Below are positions 1 to 10,808 of a stretch of 64,000 bases of DNA, piece by piece. This DNA comes from Chionis minor (taxonomy: Eukaryota > Chordata > Aves > Charadriiformes > Chionididae), in assembly GCA_013398295.1 (NCBI GenBank), contig VZSF01001924.1, positions 62,625-126,624 of the forward strand, read 5' to 3'. A program made the translations under genes and the position numbers. How positions within the stretch are numbered: position 1 is the stretch's first letter; each line of letters starts with the position of its first letter. Below the pieces are notes generated by a model, which had not been told where the DNA came from, did no database searches, and was given only the letters and a program-made list of their open reading frames with translations.

Positions 1-1815
1 TCTTTTCTTCTCTCTTTCAAAATCAAAGTAAGTATAAGGGTGCTCTTCACTTCTGCTTTATGGAGGACATAACTTTAATTTTCACTTTCTCCTTACCATG
101 TGGAAGAACTCCTACTGGAACCAAGAAAGTTTGTTTGAAAATAAGATAATCAGAAGCATTAAGACTGGAAAAAGTAAATCTGAAGCTTCATTTGGTCAGG
201 GTCCATTAAGAGTACCTTTTCACACAATAAAAATTTACTACTGTTAGAAAATAAAAAGAAAAAAGAATTAATTTAATCAGAGGGAAAAAGCCCTTAAAAT
301 TTGTTGTTCTGAAAGTTCTGTTATGTCGGAACATTTTTGCTGAACAGAATGACTCTACTGGCTAAGATTTAAAAAAGCAATGAACCAAAACTTATATCAG
401 ACAATTTTCCCCAAGCCTTTCTTCATAGTAACGTAATTAAGTAATCGTGGTCGGTTTAAGTTTAGGTGGAACAAGGGAGGTTAATATAATGGCAGTAATA
501 TTATTGGCTAACTTTTTTTTTTTTTTAATGTCTTACGTTGTATTTCTTTTTCCTTCTTGGTCTTATGCTTGCTTATTTTGCTGTGTTAGATCAAGGTGTA
601 CCTTTCCGTAGCCTGCCTTCAGTGTATGTTCTTATCTTTTGTGTAACTTCCATAGTTTTCTCTTCCATTATATCCTGTGTCTTCTCACTTGTTCTTTATT
701 TATGGATATAATAGTTGTAATAGACTGTTCTGGGTTCAGAACAAACACAAAAGAGGGAATAGTCTGTACTCGTAGCCTTTCCTTCTATTCTTAATAGTCC
801 TATCTGCCTTAAAATCATGAATCTCTCTATTGATTTCCAGTAGTCACACTTAATCCAGAGCTCCCGGTTTGAAGTTTCATGAATCTCTGCTGCTTTATGT
901 GATACATAGCCACCTCTTTGAATCCTTCTTCCCAGAGCCTCTTATTGCTGCATCCCACATTTTCCTGGGCAGAAGCTAAAGACAACCTTGCTTTTGTGCC
1001 CCAAAAAGTGTCAAACTGCTGGTACATGTTTCACTGAGTTTTCAACAGCAGTAGAGATACTATAATATTTGGGTGGAATTTGGATAACTATATTCCTGCA
1101 TTTTACAGGCTTGGAAAGGTAATTTTAAACAGTGAAGACTGATTGTACAGATTGTATAGAGCAATGAAATATGAAGACTTCAATAGTACACAGCCAGGTT
1201 TTCCTGACTGCTGGCCATGGACAAGTGTGATTTTCAAGCTGTGGATATAAACAAGTCCTAGTAAAGTTCATACTGTTTTTTGTCATGAAACCAATCCCTG
1301 GATTTATTGAATGGTTCACTAAACTGTTCTGTGTATTAGAGATTTGTTCTAGCCTTTCAGAAGAGAAACTATTCTACACATACAGAATTTATGTCAGAGT
1401 CTGAAGTAATTTTGAAATTTAGAAAGCCAGTGCTTCTCCTTAGAAAACAGTGTTTGCATATATCATAATTTTTGTTTTGAAATTTAAAAACAAACAAACA
1501 AACAAACCACCAAAGCTTGGAATTATAACCATTGTAAATATACTGTATTCACATCAGAAAGTTCCATTTACTTTTTGTGTGTCCAGGCAATATATGCAAG
1601 TAGAGATTTCCTTTAATTACAGAAAGAAGTAATCTAATGTAGCTAATAACTTTCCAAGGCCAAAATGTTGTATACTTTGTTAATACAGGAGTGCTTATCA
1701 AGCTTATTGAACTGTGTGCTTTTGTATGTATTGGATTTGTATGAAGATTATTCATTGGGCAATGAATACAGAAAATGTGTTGCACATCACTTATGTTAGC
1801 ATGTATTTGGATGTG
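1..1815. other. Unique AT-rich non-coding DNA
   Basis: I see no recognisable gene or interspersed repeat here. There is a poly-T run at about 513-526 and a short (CAAA)n run at about 1491-1507. The open frames are short, overlap on both strands and show no protein-like composition. Confidence 0.6.
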
Positions 1816-1816
1816 C

Positions 1817-1912
<96 letters not shown>

Positions 1913-1914
1913 TC
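1816..1914. repeat. (CTTT)n microsatellite
   Basis: About 24 uninterrupted copies of the tetranucleotide CTTT (AAAG on the other strand) span 99 bp with no visible interruption. The tract produces artificial open frames on both strands: Ser/Phe/Leu repeats on plus, Lys/Glu/Arg repeats on minus. Uninterrupted tracts of this length are usually polymorphic, and polypurine/polypyrimidine asymmetry can allow triplex formation. Confidence 0.97.
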
Positions 1915-4638
1915 ACTTCTTGCCAAGTTTTAAGACCTTTTCTGGAAAGGTATAGCCAGTTAAAATGTAACTCAATACTCTTTTGTTCAAAGTAAAGTTA
2001 CATAATATCTTAGAGGGTGAGGGGAAACGATTTTTTCTCTCTGCCCATAAAGAAAATGGTGCAGAAAGAATTTACATATTGTTTTCAAGATTTCCCCTGG
2101 AGTACTTATCAATCTACGGATATATTTGATTTGGAGTCTCGTCTTCTTCAGAAATTAGAAGCCTCATTTGTGCTTCCTCTCAGATTAAATGAACTGTGAT
2201 GAGACAATGATGTTTTCTTCTTCTGGCAGAAAATGTAATTCAGCCTAGGTAGTCTTGTGCACTGTTCTTTTTAATTTTTTCCTTCTCCCCCGCCCCCCCG
2301 CTGTTGCAGCAGAAGAAATAGTTCTTCAAAGGAAGATGAATGTTTAGATGACAGGGTGACATATGCTTTAAAAATATGTTAGTTATGTAGTATTGCCAAG
2401 AAAAGGAGACAAAGCAAGGGAGAGTTTAAAAAAATATGATACACTTAGCCTGAGAGTACTCTTTAAAAACATATCCATTTGGATTCAGAGTGTTCCAACC
2501 GCATCTAAGCATCCTTAGTTGGGTTAATATTAATAGAGGAAATAAATTAACTGGGTAATATTTTGTCACTTCTAAGAGTAAGCACGCATGTCAGTTGCTA
2601 GTCATGCATTAATGTCTACAAAATTTCACTTTTGTCATTATTGACTTGTGAGACAGTTTACATACAAAATGCAAACACACATGGATAGATTTCCCTTACT
2701 GTATGCTGAAACAGGACGTAGTCCTTCGGTTTTAAGAGGCTCTGTTTTAGAGTGCCAATTACATTTCTCAAGGTAGAACAACCTAGTGGTTTTGTTTTGT
2801 GGTCAGGATAGCTCTGCAAGATGAAAAAAGTTTCTCTAATCTTGTAAGGGATGCAGTGATAGTAAAGACTGCATAACCCACTGCAGAGTTAAACAAGCCA
2901 CCACTGTTGTTCAAAACTGTGAGGTTCGAAGGGACCCGGTGCTGAATTACTGCCTATACACGAGTATTATCATTAACCGTATGACCCTTTTTTTTGTGGA
3001 ATGTGTGATGAATTCTTACAACTATCAGTGAGCTATGTTTACAATTCCAACATTTTACTAGCTTTTAGTTTAGGAATAAATGAAACACTAATAAATGTTA
3101 TATTGAGACATGTAACTGTAATACAAAGGCTGCCACATTTTCATTTCGACCACTAGGTACATGATTAATCTATAGGTGAATGAATAGTAACATATGTGTA
3201 ATTTGTAATTTTTTTTTTTTTAAAGTGATTGCTGGTTGACATAAATTATTTATTTCATTTCCCAGTAAACAACAATTTAAAAGTTGTAGTTGTATATTAA
3301 GCATAAATATTGATTCAAAATAAGTCAAAGGTATGCAGTATCTTAAACCATGCATGGCTTGAACCATGCTTAAACCAATGTATGGCTTGATAGTAGTAGT
3401 GCAGCTGTGGTGACAAAAGGCTACAAAGAAACATATATTATGCCTAATCGGGCTGCACTGTGAAAGGTGCTGGCATGGAAGGATTCACAGAGGAATGGGA
3501 GGGAGTATGTGGAATTTGACTATGGAATGAGAACTTCCAATTGAGGAAGCAATATGAAGAACAGATTTTCCTCATAAAGAAAAGAAAAAAAGATATATTT
3601 GTGTTAAAAATATTCTTGCCTTCCATTCCAGTTAGTTTGAGCTCATAAACTAGAATGGGAAGTGTTTTACTCATTTTTATTACAGTGTTGTTCTATAAAA
3701 CATTGTTTCCATCTGTATATCTGTGTGGATGTGATTGAGATGCATAAAATGTTAAGTGCATATTGCTGTTATAGAGCCCATATTGTTCTTTTAGCCATTC
3801 TCTATGCAAACTTACATTTTCTACAAACCTACAAATTTTCCACCTACAAAAAGCTTTTCCTGTATTGGAGGTCTCATTTTGGAACATTGTTAGAATGAGG
3901 AGTAGCACAGCTAGGTGATGGAGACCAGGATACATTAGGAAGATGCATCACTTCACAAAAATATCTATTTGTCCTGCATAGCCAAGCATTAGTGCCTGGA
4001 AGGTCGCCAAGTGAGTGCAGTAATTTCCATAATTATGCAGTTAAAATTGTCTGCACCATGAAAGCGTCTGATTAATTTGAAGATCTTATTGTTTTATGTG
4101 ATGAGAGAGGGATGAACTCCAGGCAGTTAGTGTTGCACTCAAGACTGTAGGCAAACTTGGCAGCTTATTTATCACGAAGAGAAAAGGGAACCTCGCCGAG
4201 CTAGGAAATGATCAAGTACTGCAGCTTTCATTACTACAATCACTAACAAATTTTTGACATTAGATTATTGACAGAGCATGATTGTCCATTGGTCAGTGCC
4301 TCTATAATAGTAACAACAGTAATAATTTATTTCGTGTAGCACCTAATTGGATGAAAGTGCTTCTCAAAATAGATGAAAAGAGATACTGCCCATCCTGAGG
4401 GCTTAGAAACTTCTCAAGCATGATTCAATGTGGTGTTAGACGTTAGAGGCAGTTGGGGACCATTAATAGCTTTATCCTGTCTTACTCTCATTTTAATACT
4501 GGTATTACCAAAAATTGAATTAACCACAGGTTTTAGTTGCCTATCTTGTATGATCTGCAAAATAAACTGGTCTGAAGGTGGACCTTAGCGGCACTTTACA
4601 TCAGCTCATGAGAAAACATATGCAGAATATTGAAAAGT
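1915..4638. other. Unique AT-rich non-coding DNA, possible old repeat near 4310-4440
   Basis: No gene is supported. The stretch 4000-4300 is rich in homeodomain-like TAAT cores. About 4310-4440, with a run resembling an old amniote interspersed repeat and the phrase 'tactgcccatcctgagggct', may be a worn SINE or LINE fragment. I cannot assign it to a family by eye. Confidence 0.5.
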
Positions 4639-5678
4639 AGAGTCATAGAATAATAGAATATTAGGAGTTGTAAGGGACCTCTGGAGATCATCTAGTTCAG
4701 CCACCCTGCCAGAGCAGGTCCACCTACAGCAGGTTGCACAGGATGGCGTCCAAGTGGGTTTGGAATGTCTCCAGTGTCGGAGACTCCACCACCTCTCTGG
4801 GCAGCCTGTTCCAGTGCTCTACCACCCTCAAGGAAAGGAAGTTTTTCCTCCTTTTCAGATGGAGTTTCCTGTGTTCAAGTTTGTGCCTGTTGCCCCTTGC
4901 CCTGTCTCTGGACACCAGTGAAAAGAGTCTGGCCCCTCCTCTTGACACCTGCTCTTTAGATATTTATAATCATTGACGAGATCCCCTCTCAGTCTTCTCC
5001 TCTCCAGGATAAACAGGCCCAGGTCTCTCACCCTTTCTTCATAAGAGACTCGCTCCATTCCCTTGATCATCTTTGTAGCCTTCTGCTGGACTCTCTCCAG
5101 CAGTTCCCTGTCCTTCTTGAACTGGGGAGCCCAGAAATGGACACAGTACTCCAGTTGTGATCTCACCAGGGCAGAGTAGAGGGGGAGGTGACCTCCCTTG
5201 ACCTGCTTGCCACACTCCTCTTAATGCACCCCAGGATGCCACTGGCCTTCTTGGCCACAAGGGCACATTGCTGCCTCATGGTCACCCTGTTGTCCACCAG
5301 GACTCCCAGGTCCCTCTCTGCACAGCTGCTTTCCAGCAGGTCAGCCCCTGACCTGTACTGGTGCATGGGGTTATTCCTCCCCAGGTGCAGGACCCTACAC
5401 TTGCCTTTGTTGAATTTGATATGGTTTCTCTCTGCCCAACTCTCCAGCCTGTCCAGGTTATGCTGAATGGCAGCACAGCCTTCCGGGGTGTCAGCCACCC
5501 CTCCCAGTTTTGTGTCATCAGCAGACTTGCTGGTGGTGCACTCTGTGCCTTCATCCAGGTCACTGATGAATACATTGAACAGGACTGGACCCAGCACTGA
5601 CCCCTGGGGAACACCACTAGTCACAGGCCTCCAACTAGACTCTGTCCCACTGATCACAACCCTCTGAGCTCTATAGAC
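4639..5678 (-). mobile_element. CR1 LINE, 5'-truncated, minus strand
   Basis: CR1 is the non-LTR retrotransposon that dominates bird genomes. Read on the minus strand, this copy runs from the second half of the reverse transcriptase to the typical CR1 3' end, which appears at the left edge as the reverse complement of a short ATTCTATG-type tail. The 5' boundary is where protein similarity stops, at about 5670-5680. It is a dead copy, truncated as most CR1 insertions are and broken by frameshifts in its 3' part. I see no target-site duplication. Confidence 0.93.
5163..5678 (-). pseudogene. CR1 reverse transcriptase, C-terminal part (broken)
   Basis: The minus-strand frame keeps RT motif B ([15 protein letters not shown]) and then motif C as SADD, at about 5514-5525, where CR1 normally has FADD. 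The first position of the motif has therefore changed from Phe to Ser, while both catalytic aspartates remain. It continues through the conserved thumb-side segment ([17 protein letters not shown]). The frame breaks near 5163, and two other frames carry the remaining C-terminal sequence down to about 4730. The finger and palm regions upstream of motif B are missing because of 5' truncation. The frame runs on past 5678 into unrelated DNA. Confidence 0.9.
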
Positions 5679-8639
5679 AATTGCATGGGTCAGCGTGGAA
5701 GCTAATCGGGAGCACAGATTTTGTGCAATTTTTTGTTCTGCTAACACAAATGCAATAGTCAGGTATGTAGCTATTTCTGGCTTACTGTCAGGGAGCAATA
5801 CCGTTAAGAGGTGACATACCAGTTGGTGCTCTTTTGTAAATGTTTAGTTAACTTGATTTTTCTAGGCATAGAGTTTACTTCTCTGGGGAAGAATAACGTT
5901 CTCTAGTATCTGTAGTGAAACATCCAGACTCGTCACTCTTAAGAGTTATTGTATGACTCACTTTTTGCCCACTTCTTAAAAGTCAGTTTATGTGAGCCGG
6001 GAAGTTAATCAAAATATAGTTCACAGCATAAATGATGACTTGAAAATCATTTTATAGTTACTGGTCTTTATTGTAAAGATAGTTCATCCTGTCTAATGAT
6101 ATAGTATTATGCTGCAATATGGAGGTTGATTGGCAACTCTGATGCAGGGCTGAATTCCTTCCAGGAAGTCACTGGGGACAAAACAAGCACATCTTAGGCA
6201 ATAAATATATCCCTTGATTAAAAACAATTCACTACATTTCATAACTTTTCCATTTTTTATACAAATAAGTAGAAGATCAGGAGAAATTACACTTCCTCTT
6301 TTGCTAAGGTGGAAACCATTTTAAAAAGCATTTAATCTACAGGAACCAGCAGAGGCTCAGGTATTCTATGAAAAACTAGCACAACTGTAAAAGCGTTCAA
6401 ATAAGCTCCTCGGCTGTAGGCACATTTTAGCCTCTACTCTTGGTTCGAGGGCATTGCTTTACATGAGCTTGTAGTATGAGATCTGCACAGGTGATTAATG
6501 CTACTATCTTGAAGGTATACTAAGGAGTAGATTACTTGTTAAAGAGCCATGGATGCGCAGCATACTATGTGTATGGATTTGTTCTTTTCTTTTCCAAGGA
6601 TGTTTTACTATATGCTTTAAAAACAAACCGAAAAAAAAACCCCAAAACCAAACTCCAAACAAACTTGTTTAATTAGCACAAAAATTATTGAATCAAAGAG
6701 AATAATTTATAATCTATCTTGCAAAATGATATGCAAAACAGAGACAATGGGGCACAAAGTGGGAGATAACAGGAACAGCATAATGTTAGCACTGATACAT
6801 TTCAGTTGTTGCTTTCTGAAAGATAACCTTGAGATTTTTATGGCCTTGTAGACTTCTGTTGTGTTAAATTGTTACTAAAAGCAACAGATGCCTGGAAACA
6901 ATTGTTTGCCTAAGGCTCACAGAAAAGATGGAGGAGGAACAGAAAGGCCAATGATAGTTCACCATGTTTGCTTTTCTTAGTGGAGTTTGGGTGACCCATT
7001 CTCCAGTTGATTCTGAAAGAAAGAAATAGAGAAATATGTCAAAATTTTCTATCTGAAACATGATGTGGTTTATAGATAGTGATTCTTCGTGTACCGATTG
7101 GAGTCAGAGATCAAATGTATATTCCTGACCATCTTCTTTATGAGTGGCTAACAACATGCTGGGAACTAGGTTGCATAACAGTGGACTAGAAAATAGCTCA
7201 AAGAAAAAGCCCTTCTATTTCTTAACTTAGAATGCATTATTTATCAGAGAAGCCTGATGGACTGTAAGCATTAAAATTTTAGGGAGTAAAAATGATCTTT
7301 TTGTTCTGTACAGGCAAAATATGTAGGATAATTAGGTTTTAATCCTTGACTATAGCCTGTACAGGCTACTGAAATGAAAATGGTGTGTTGTACAAACATG
7401 TTTTTTCTGTCAGTATTTCCCTTCAATACAACTGGTTTTAGCCTGAAGTAGAAAATACTGCTTTCAAGTCCCCAGTCATTCTGTTTTCAGAAAGCGTTTT
7501 AGATAGTATCTGTACTAGCTTAATTTAACTCCACCACAGCTATGACAAAAGTATCATGAAAAGAATTTTAAAATAAATTATTTGCACACAGCCATGTAAT
7601 GTCTTTTGGTTCAGTATTTTCAATCCTGAGATGCTGCTGTTTTACCAGGAGGCAGTAAGAATCTGGTGTGATGCACTAAAATGTTATCAATCCTTCTCAA
7701 AGAGGCATAAAAAATAAGTAATTATGGAATCACTTCCTGGTGAGGTCACTGGAGGCTCAAGGTTTGGATTTAATTACTTAAACAAAGACACAGAGTGCCC
7801 TGTAAGATGCATGAGGTTATCATAAAAAACAATTAATTTGGAGCTGGAAGTTTTAGCACGACTACAAGAGACCTTTGCCTTTCTGATACAGCTTTTAGAG
7901 TAACAGAAAAAATTACTGGATGCTTATGTTTATAGACAACCAAATTCCATGTGCATTGTCTCCCAAGTGCTTTCTGCCTTCCACATGGAACTCCAGGGCT
8001 TCAGTTCCCCTTTCAAGAGTGGTCTAGATATTTATGTAATTCTGAAAATCCAGGTTCACTTTCTGGATATGCCAAAGATACCTATATATTGTGTAATGTT
8101 TCTTTCCAAACTCAAAGTTCACCAGGTGCTTTGAACAATTTAGCAGCTCAGCTCCTGCCTGCTGCTGTTATATCCGTAGCATTGATAGAAAGTTCAGATT
8201 TCAGTGGGTCAATACAAAATTCTTGTTCTGAGTCTAAATTTATGGTTAAACTAGAGTATCACTTTCAGATCTGCGAACTCTAGGCATAAGAACTGGATGC
8301 ATTATAGCAACTTAAACCATTTTTTTTCCAGTGGCATTTCTTTCCAGGGAAAAGACATCCTATAAGGTTATATTTACAGGTATCTTTGATTACTGGAGTC
8401 GTAAATAGTGGTGCAAGAGTTTGTCTAGTCCTTGGATACATTTCTTGCATGAAGACGGTATATACTACAATCCTGCCGTTCTTAAGGGATGGTTGTAAAA
8501 AATTTCCTTTAAAAGATTGCACAGCCTTCCTAAGAAACCTGCTACAATGCTTCACTGTCTTCACTCTTAAATAGATTTTCCAGATTTCTAATTTAAATCC
8601 CCTTTTCTGGTATTGTAGCTCATTGCTTTTTATTTTGTC
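5679..8639. other. Unique AT-rich non-coding DNA
   Basis: No gene, RNA gene or clear repeat was recognised. There is a short A-rich stretch near 6620-6660. Open frames here are short and unsupported. Confidence 0.6.
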
Positions 8640-9060
8640 TTCAGACTACCCAGAGATGGATGAATTTTCTTCTGTAACACCTCCTCTTACAGATTTGTCA
8701 TATGTGTTGTAGGTCAAGCTATGTATACCCATGATCATTTTTATTTGCCTCCTTTGGACTGTCTCCAATTATTCCATATCCTTCTTGAGATGTAGTCCTT
8801 CAAAATGCAAAAAAGGTCAGCAGATGCTTTAAGACTACCAAGTTGACTAAAAAATGTATTCAGAATGTTTTTAGTGTGGTGCTCTTGCATATAAATTCCA
8901 GAATTACATTTGCTTTTTATCACGACAAAATTATATTTTTAACCTTTGTTCAGAGACTGATTCAGTGGAACATTAAATCTTTTTCCGCAGTACTGATGCT
9001 ATCCAGTCTAGTCTTGCATTCTTCTTTATCAAACTGTTAAAGTTGCTCTTTGTTTTGTTA
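8640..9060 (-). mobile_element. Old, heavily diverged CR1 remnant
   Basis: The plus strand reads like the reverse complement of an ancient CR1 3' half. It has the segment 'gcctcctttggactgtctcc' followed by 'ccttcttgagatgtagtcc', and later a segment with 'ccgcagtactgatgctatcc'. Together these follow the order seen in ancestral amniote CR1 copies. There are many substitutions and small gaps and no open frame. This was recognised by eye, so the ends are approximate. Confidence 0.55.
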
Positions 9061-9365
9061 TCTAACATGAAACCATCATTACTGCTACTTTGCTGGTGAT
9101 CAGACTGGAGAATATTTTGTCCACCAGCAGGCTAACAGTAGTGAGAATTTCTTTTAGGTTTATTTTTTAACCGAAAACTCTAGGTTCAAATATATATTGT
9201 TTTAGAGCTCCCTGGAATCTTTTCTGATTGTATCCAATGTGAACGTATTTGATGCAATTGCGTTTTGTAATGTAGCATTTAGCAATATGGTTGAGTCCAG
9301 AATCAAAAATATCAAAATCACAAGTCAAGTGCCATGTTAATATAAGCTCTGTGATTTAGCATCAA
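9061..9365. other. Unique AT-rich DNA
   Basis: No feature was recognised in this short stretch between the old CR1 remnant and the GC-rich islet. Confidence 0.5.
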
Positions 9366-9580
9366 AGCAGTTGCTGAGGTGAGCAGCCCCAGCACCAGCA
9401 GGATCCGCGGCGGAGCACACTGGCATGGTGCACAGTGGGGTTTCCCAAACTGGGGGAACCTCAGGAGGAGCCAAGAGAGACATCAGGAGACTGGAGCTCC
9501 CATGACACAGCGGCTGATGAGACCTGTGGGGGGCCAGAAGAAATGGCAGCCAAGCCTCCCCCCGAGAATAAAAGCCACAT
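9366..9580. other. Small GC-rich islet of unknown origin
   Basis: About 215 bp of GC-rich sequence, including a CpG-containing 'ggatccgcggcgg' core, sits in AT-rich DNA. It is followed by an AATAAA-like 'gaataaaagc' and then A-rich and T-rich runs. Both strands are open over much of it (85 aa on plus, 137 aa on minus), but neither translation resembles a family I know. It could be an old retroposed fragment, an exon, or a repeat piece. I cannot decide between these. Confidence 0.4.
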
Positions 9581-10607
9581 TTATTGGTTTGTTTCAAGCC
9601 GTCTTTGGAAAATCTACACTTTATGTAGTAACTTAAAACAGAAAAAATAACAGCTGCTTTTTTTTTTTTTTTCTTGGAAAGGCCAAAAATGTACTGATAT
9701 TCTGATAAATGCATCATGTATTTTTGTTTCTTCTTAAAATGAGTTCTCAAAATAAATCACAAAATTTCAACAAAACAGTCTCTGGTTTCTTTTTTAAAAA
9801 AAAAAAAAGGCATTTTTCACTAAGAAAAGACATGGGTCAGAAAATGGTCCCTGAATTGGCTCCCTTAGTTATCTGAACATGTAGAATTGTTATCTAAGTA
9901 GTCAGAAAATATTTTGTCTCAGTACTAACTGGTGGCTTCATTACTTTTATACTTAACATCTTTATTTTGTATTAAATACATGCACTCCTTTCCTTATTAT
10001 TTTTAATTCTCGTAGTTTGCTGTTAATTTAATAGTTTTATAATAATATTATAGTAAGATTTTATCAGACAATAGAAGCTAGGAGGTGAGTTCTGTCTGGG
10101 AGGTGAGTTCTCTTTTATTCAGCAGCATATGAGGAGGTTTTAATAATACAAAGAGCAATCACAGATGATTACACTAATGTCTCTCTAGTCTGGTATTCCA
10201 ACTGGTACTGGTAAGTACCAGAAATTCTGTAGGAAGAAATCAAATTGCCTGTTATCCAAATGATGTCTAAGAATATTTTTCATAAATCCCATAATAAATA
10301 TATGGCTTATGTCATGAAAAACTCGAAATGACATTTTTATTTAAATGAACTTGCTATTTTAATCATAGATTCTAGTTTTTACTCTTTTTTGACATGGAAA
10401 GCTTGCTGGTACTTTGGATTAAATTAAGCTATATTGCCTAGGCACAGGAACCTAAAAAATAAGTACAAATCCATGCTTTCTTCTTGTCAACAGTTTAAAC
10501 CTCTGTCTTCTGAAGTGCATCTCTGAAATGCCTCTGCACTAATGCATGCAGCATGGGGAAGGAAGAGTTAGAAGTCTGTGTGCAGTTACAGGGCTAAAAC
10601 CTCAATG
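9581..10607. other. Unique AT-rich non-coding DNA
   Basis: It contains poly-T/poly-A runs near 9659-9672 and 9795-9808. A short tandem duplication near 10081-10111 repeats a unit containing 'ggaggtgagttct' twice. No gene is supported. Confidence 0.55.
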
Positions 10608-10808
10608 GGGTCATGGAGATGTGGTGGGATAGCTCCCGTCACTGGGATGATGCAGCGGAGAGAGGCTCACAGGTTCTTTGGAAAGGACAGGCTGGCAAGA
10701 TGAGGGTGGCGAGTTGCCCTCTGTGTGAGAGAGCAGCTGGAGTGCGTGGAGCTCTGCCCTGGGACGTGTCTGGAGTCAATCAAGAACTTATGGGTGAAGA
10801 TTACCAGA
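10608..10808 (+). mobile_element. CR1 fragment from the endonuclease region
   Basis: The translated segment starts with ETWWDSS-like sequence (seen here as MEMWWDSSRHWDD) and continues with a run matching the CR1 apurinic-like endonuclease region (LWKGQAGKM, then a CEL-like cysteine segment and 'ELMGEDYQ'). Only about 200 bp are left. Neither the downstream endonuclease catalytic motifs nor the reverse transcriptase follow, so this is an internal scrap of a CR1 rather than a normal 3'-anchored insertion. A 67-codon open frame remains by chance. Confidence 0.75.

Noticed and set aside
1549..1995. 125-codon minus frame rich in Lys/Glu/Arg and the matching Ser/Phe/Leu plus frame
   Set aside because: Both are translations of the CTTT microsatellite with short flanks, not genes.
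2915..2945. GGTTCGAA sequence resembling a tRNA B box (also near 6441)
   Set aside because: No A box at the right distance and no cloverleaf can be formed.
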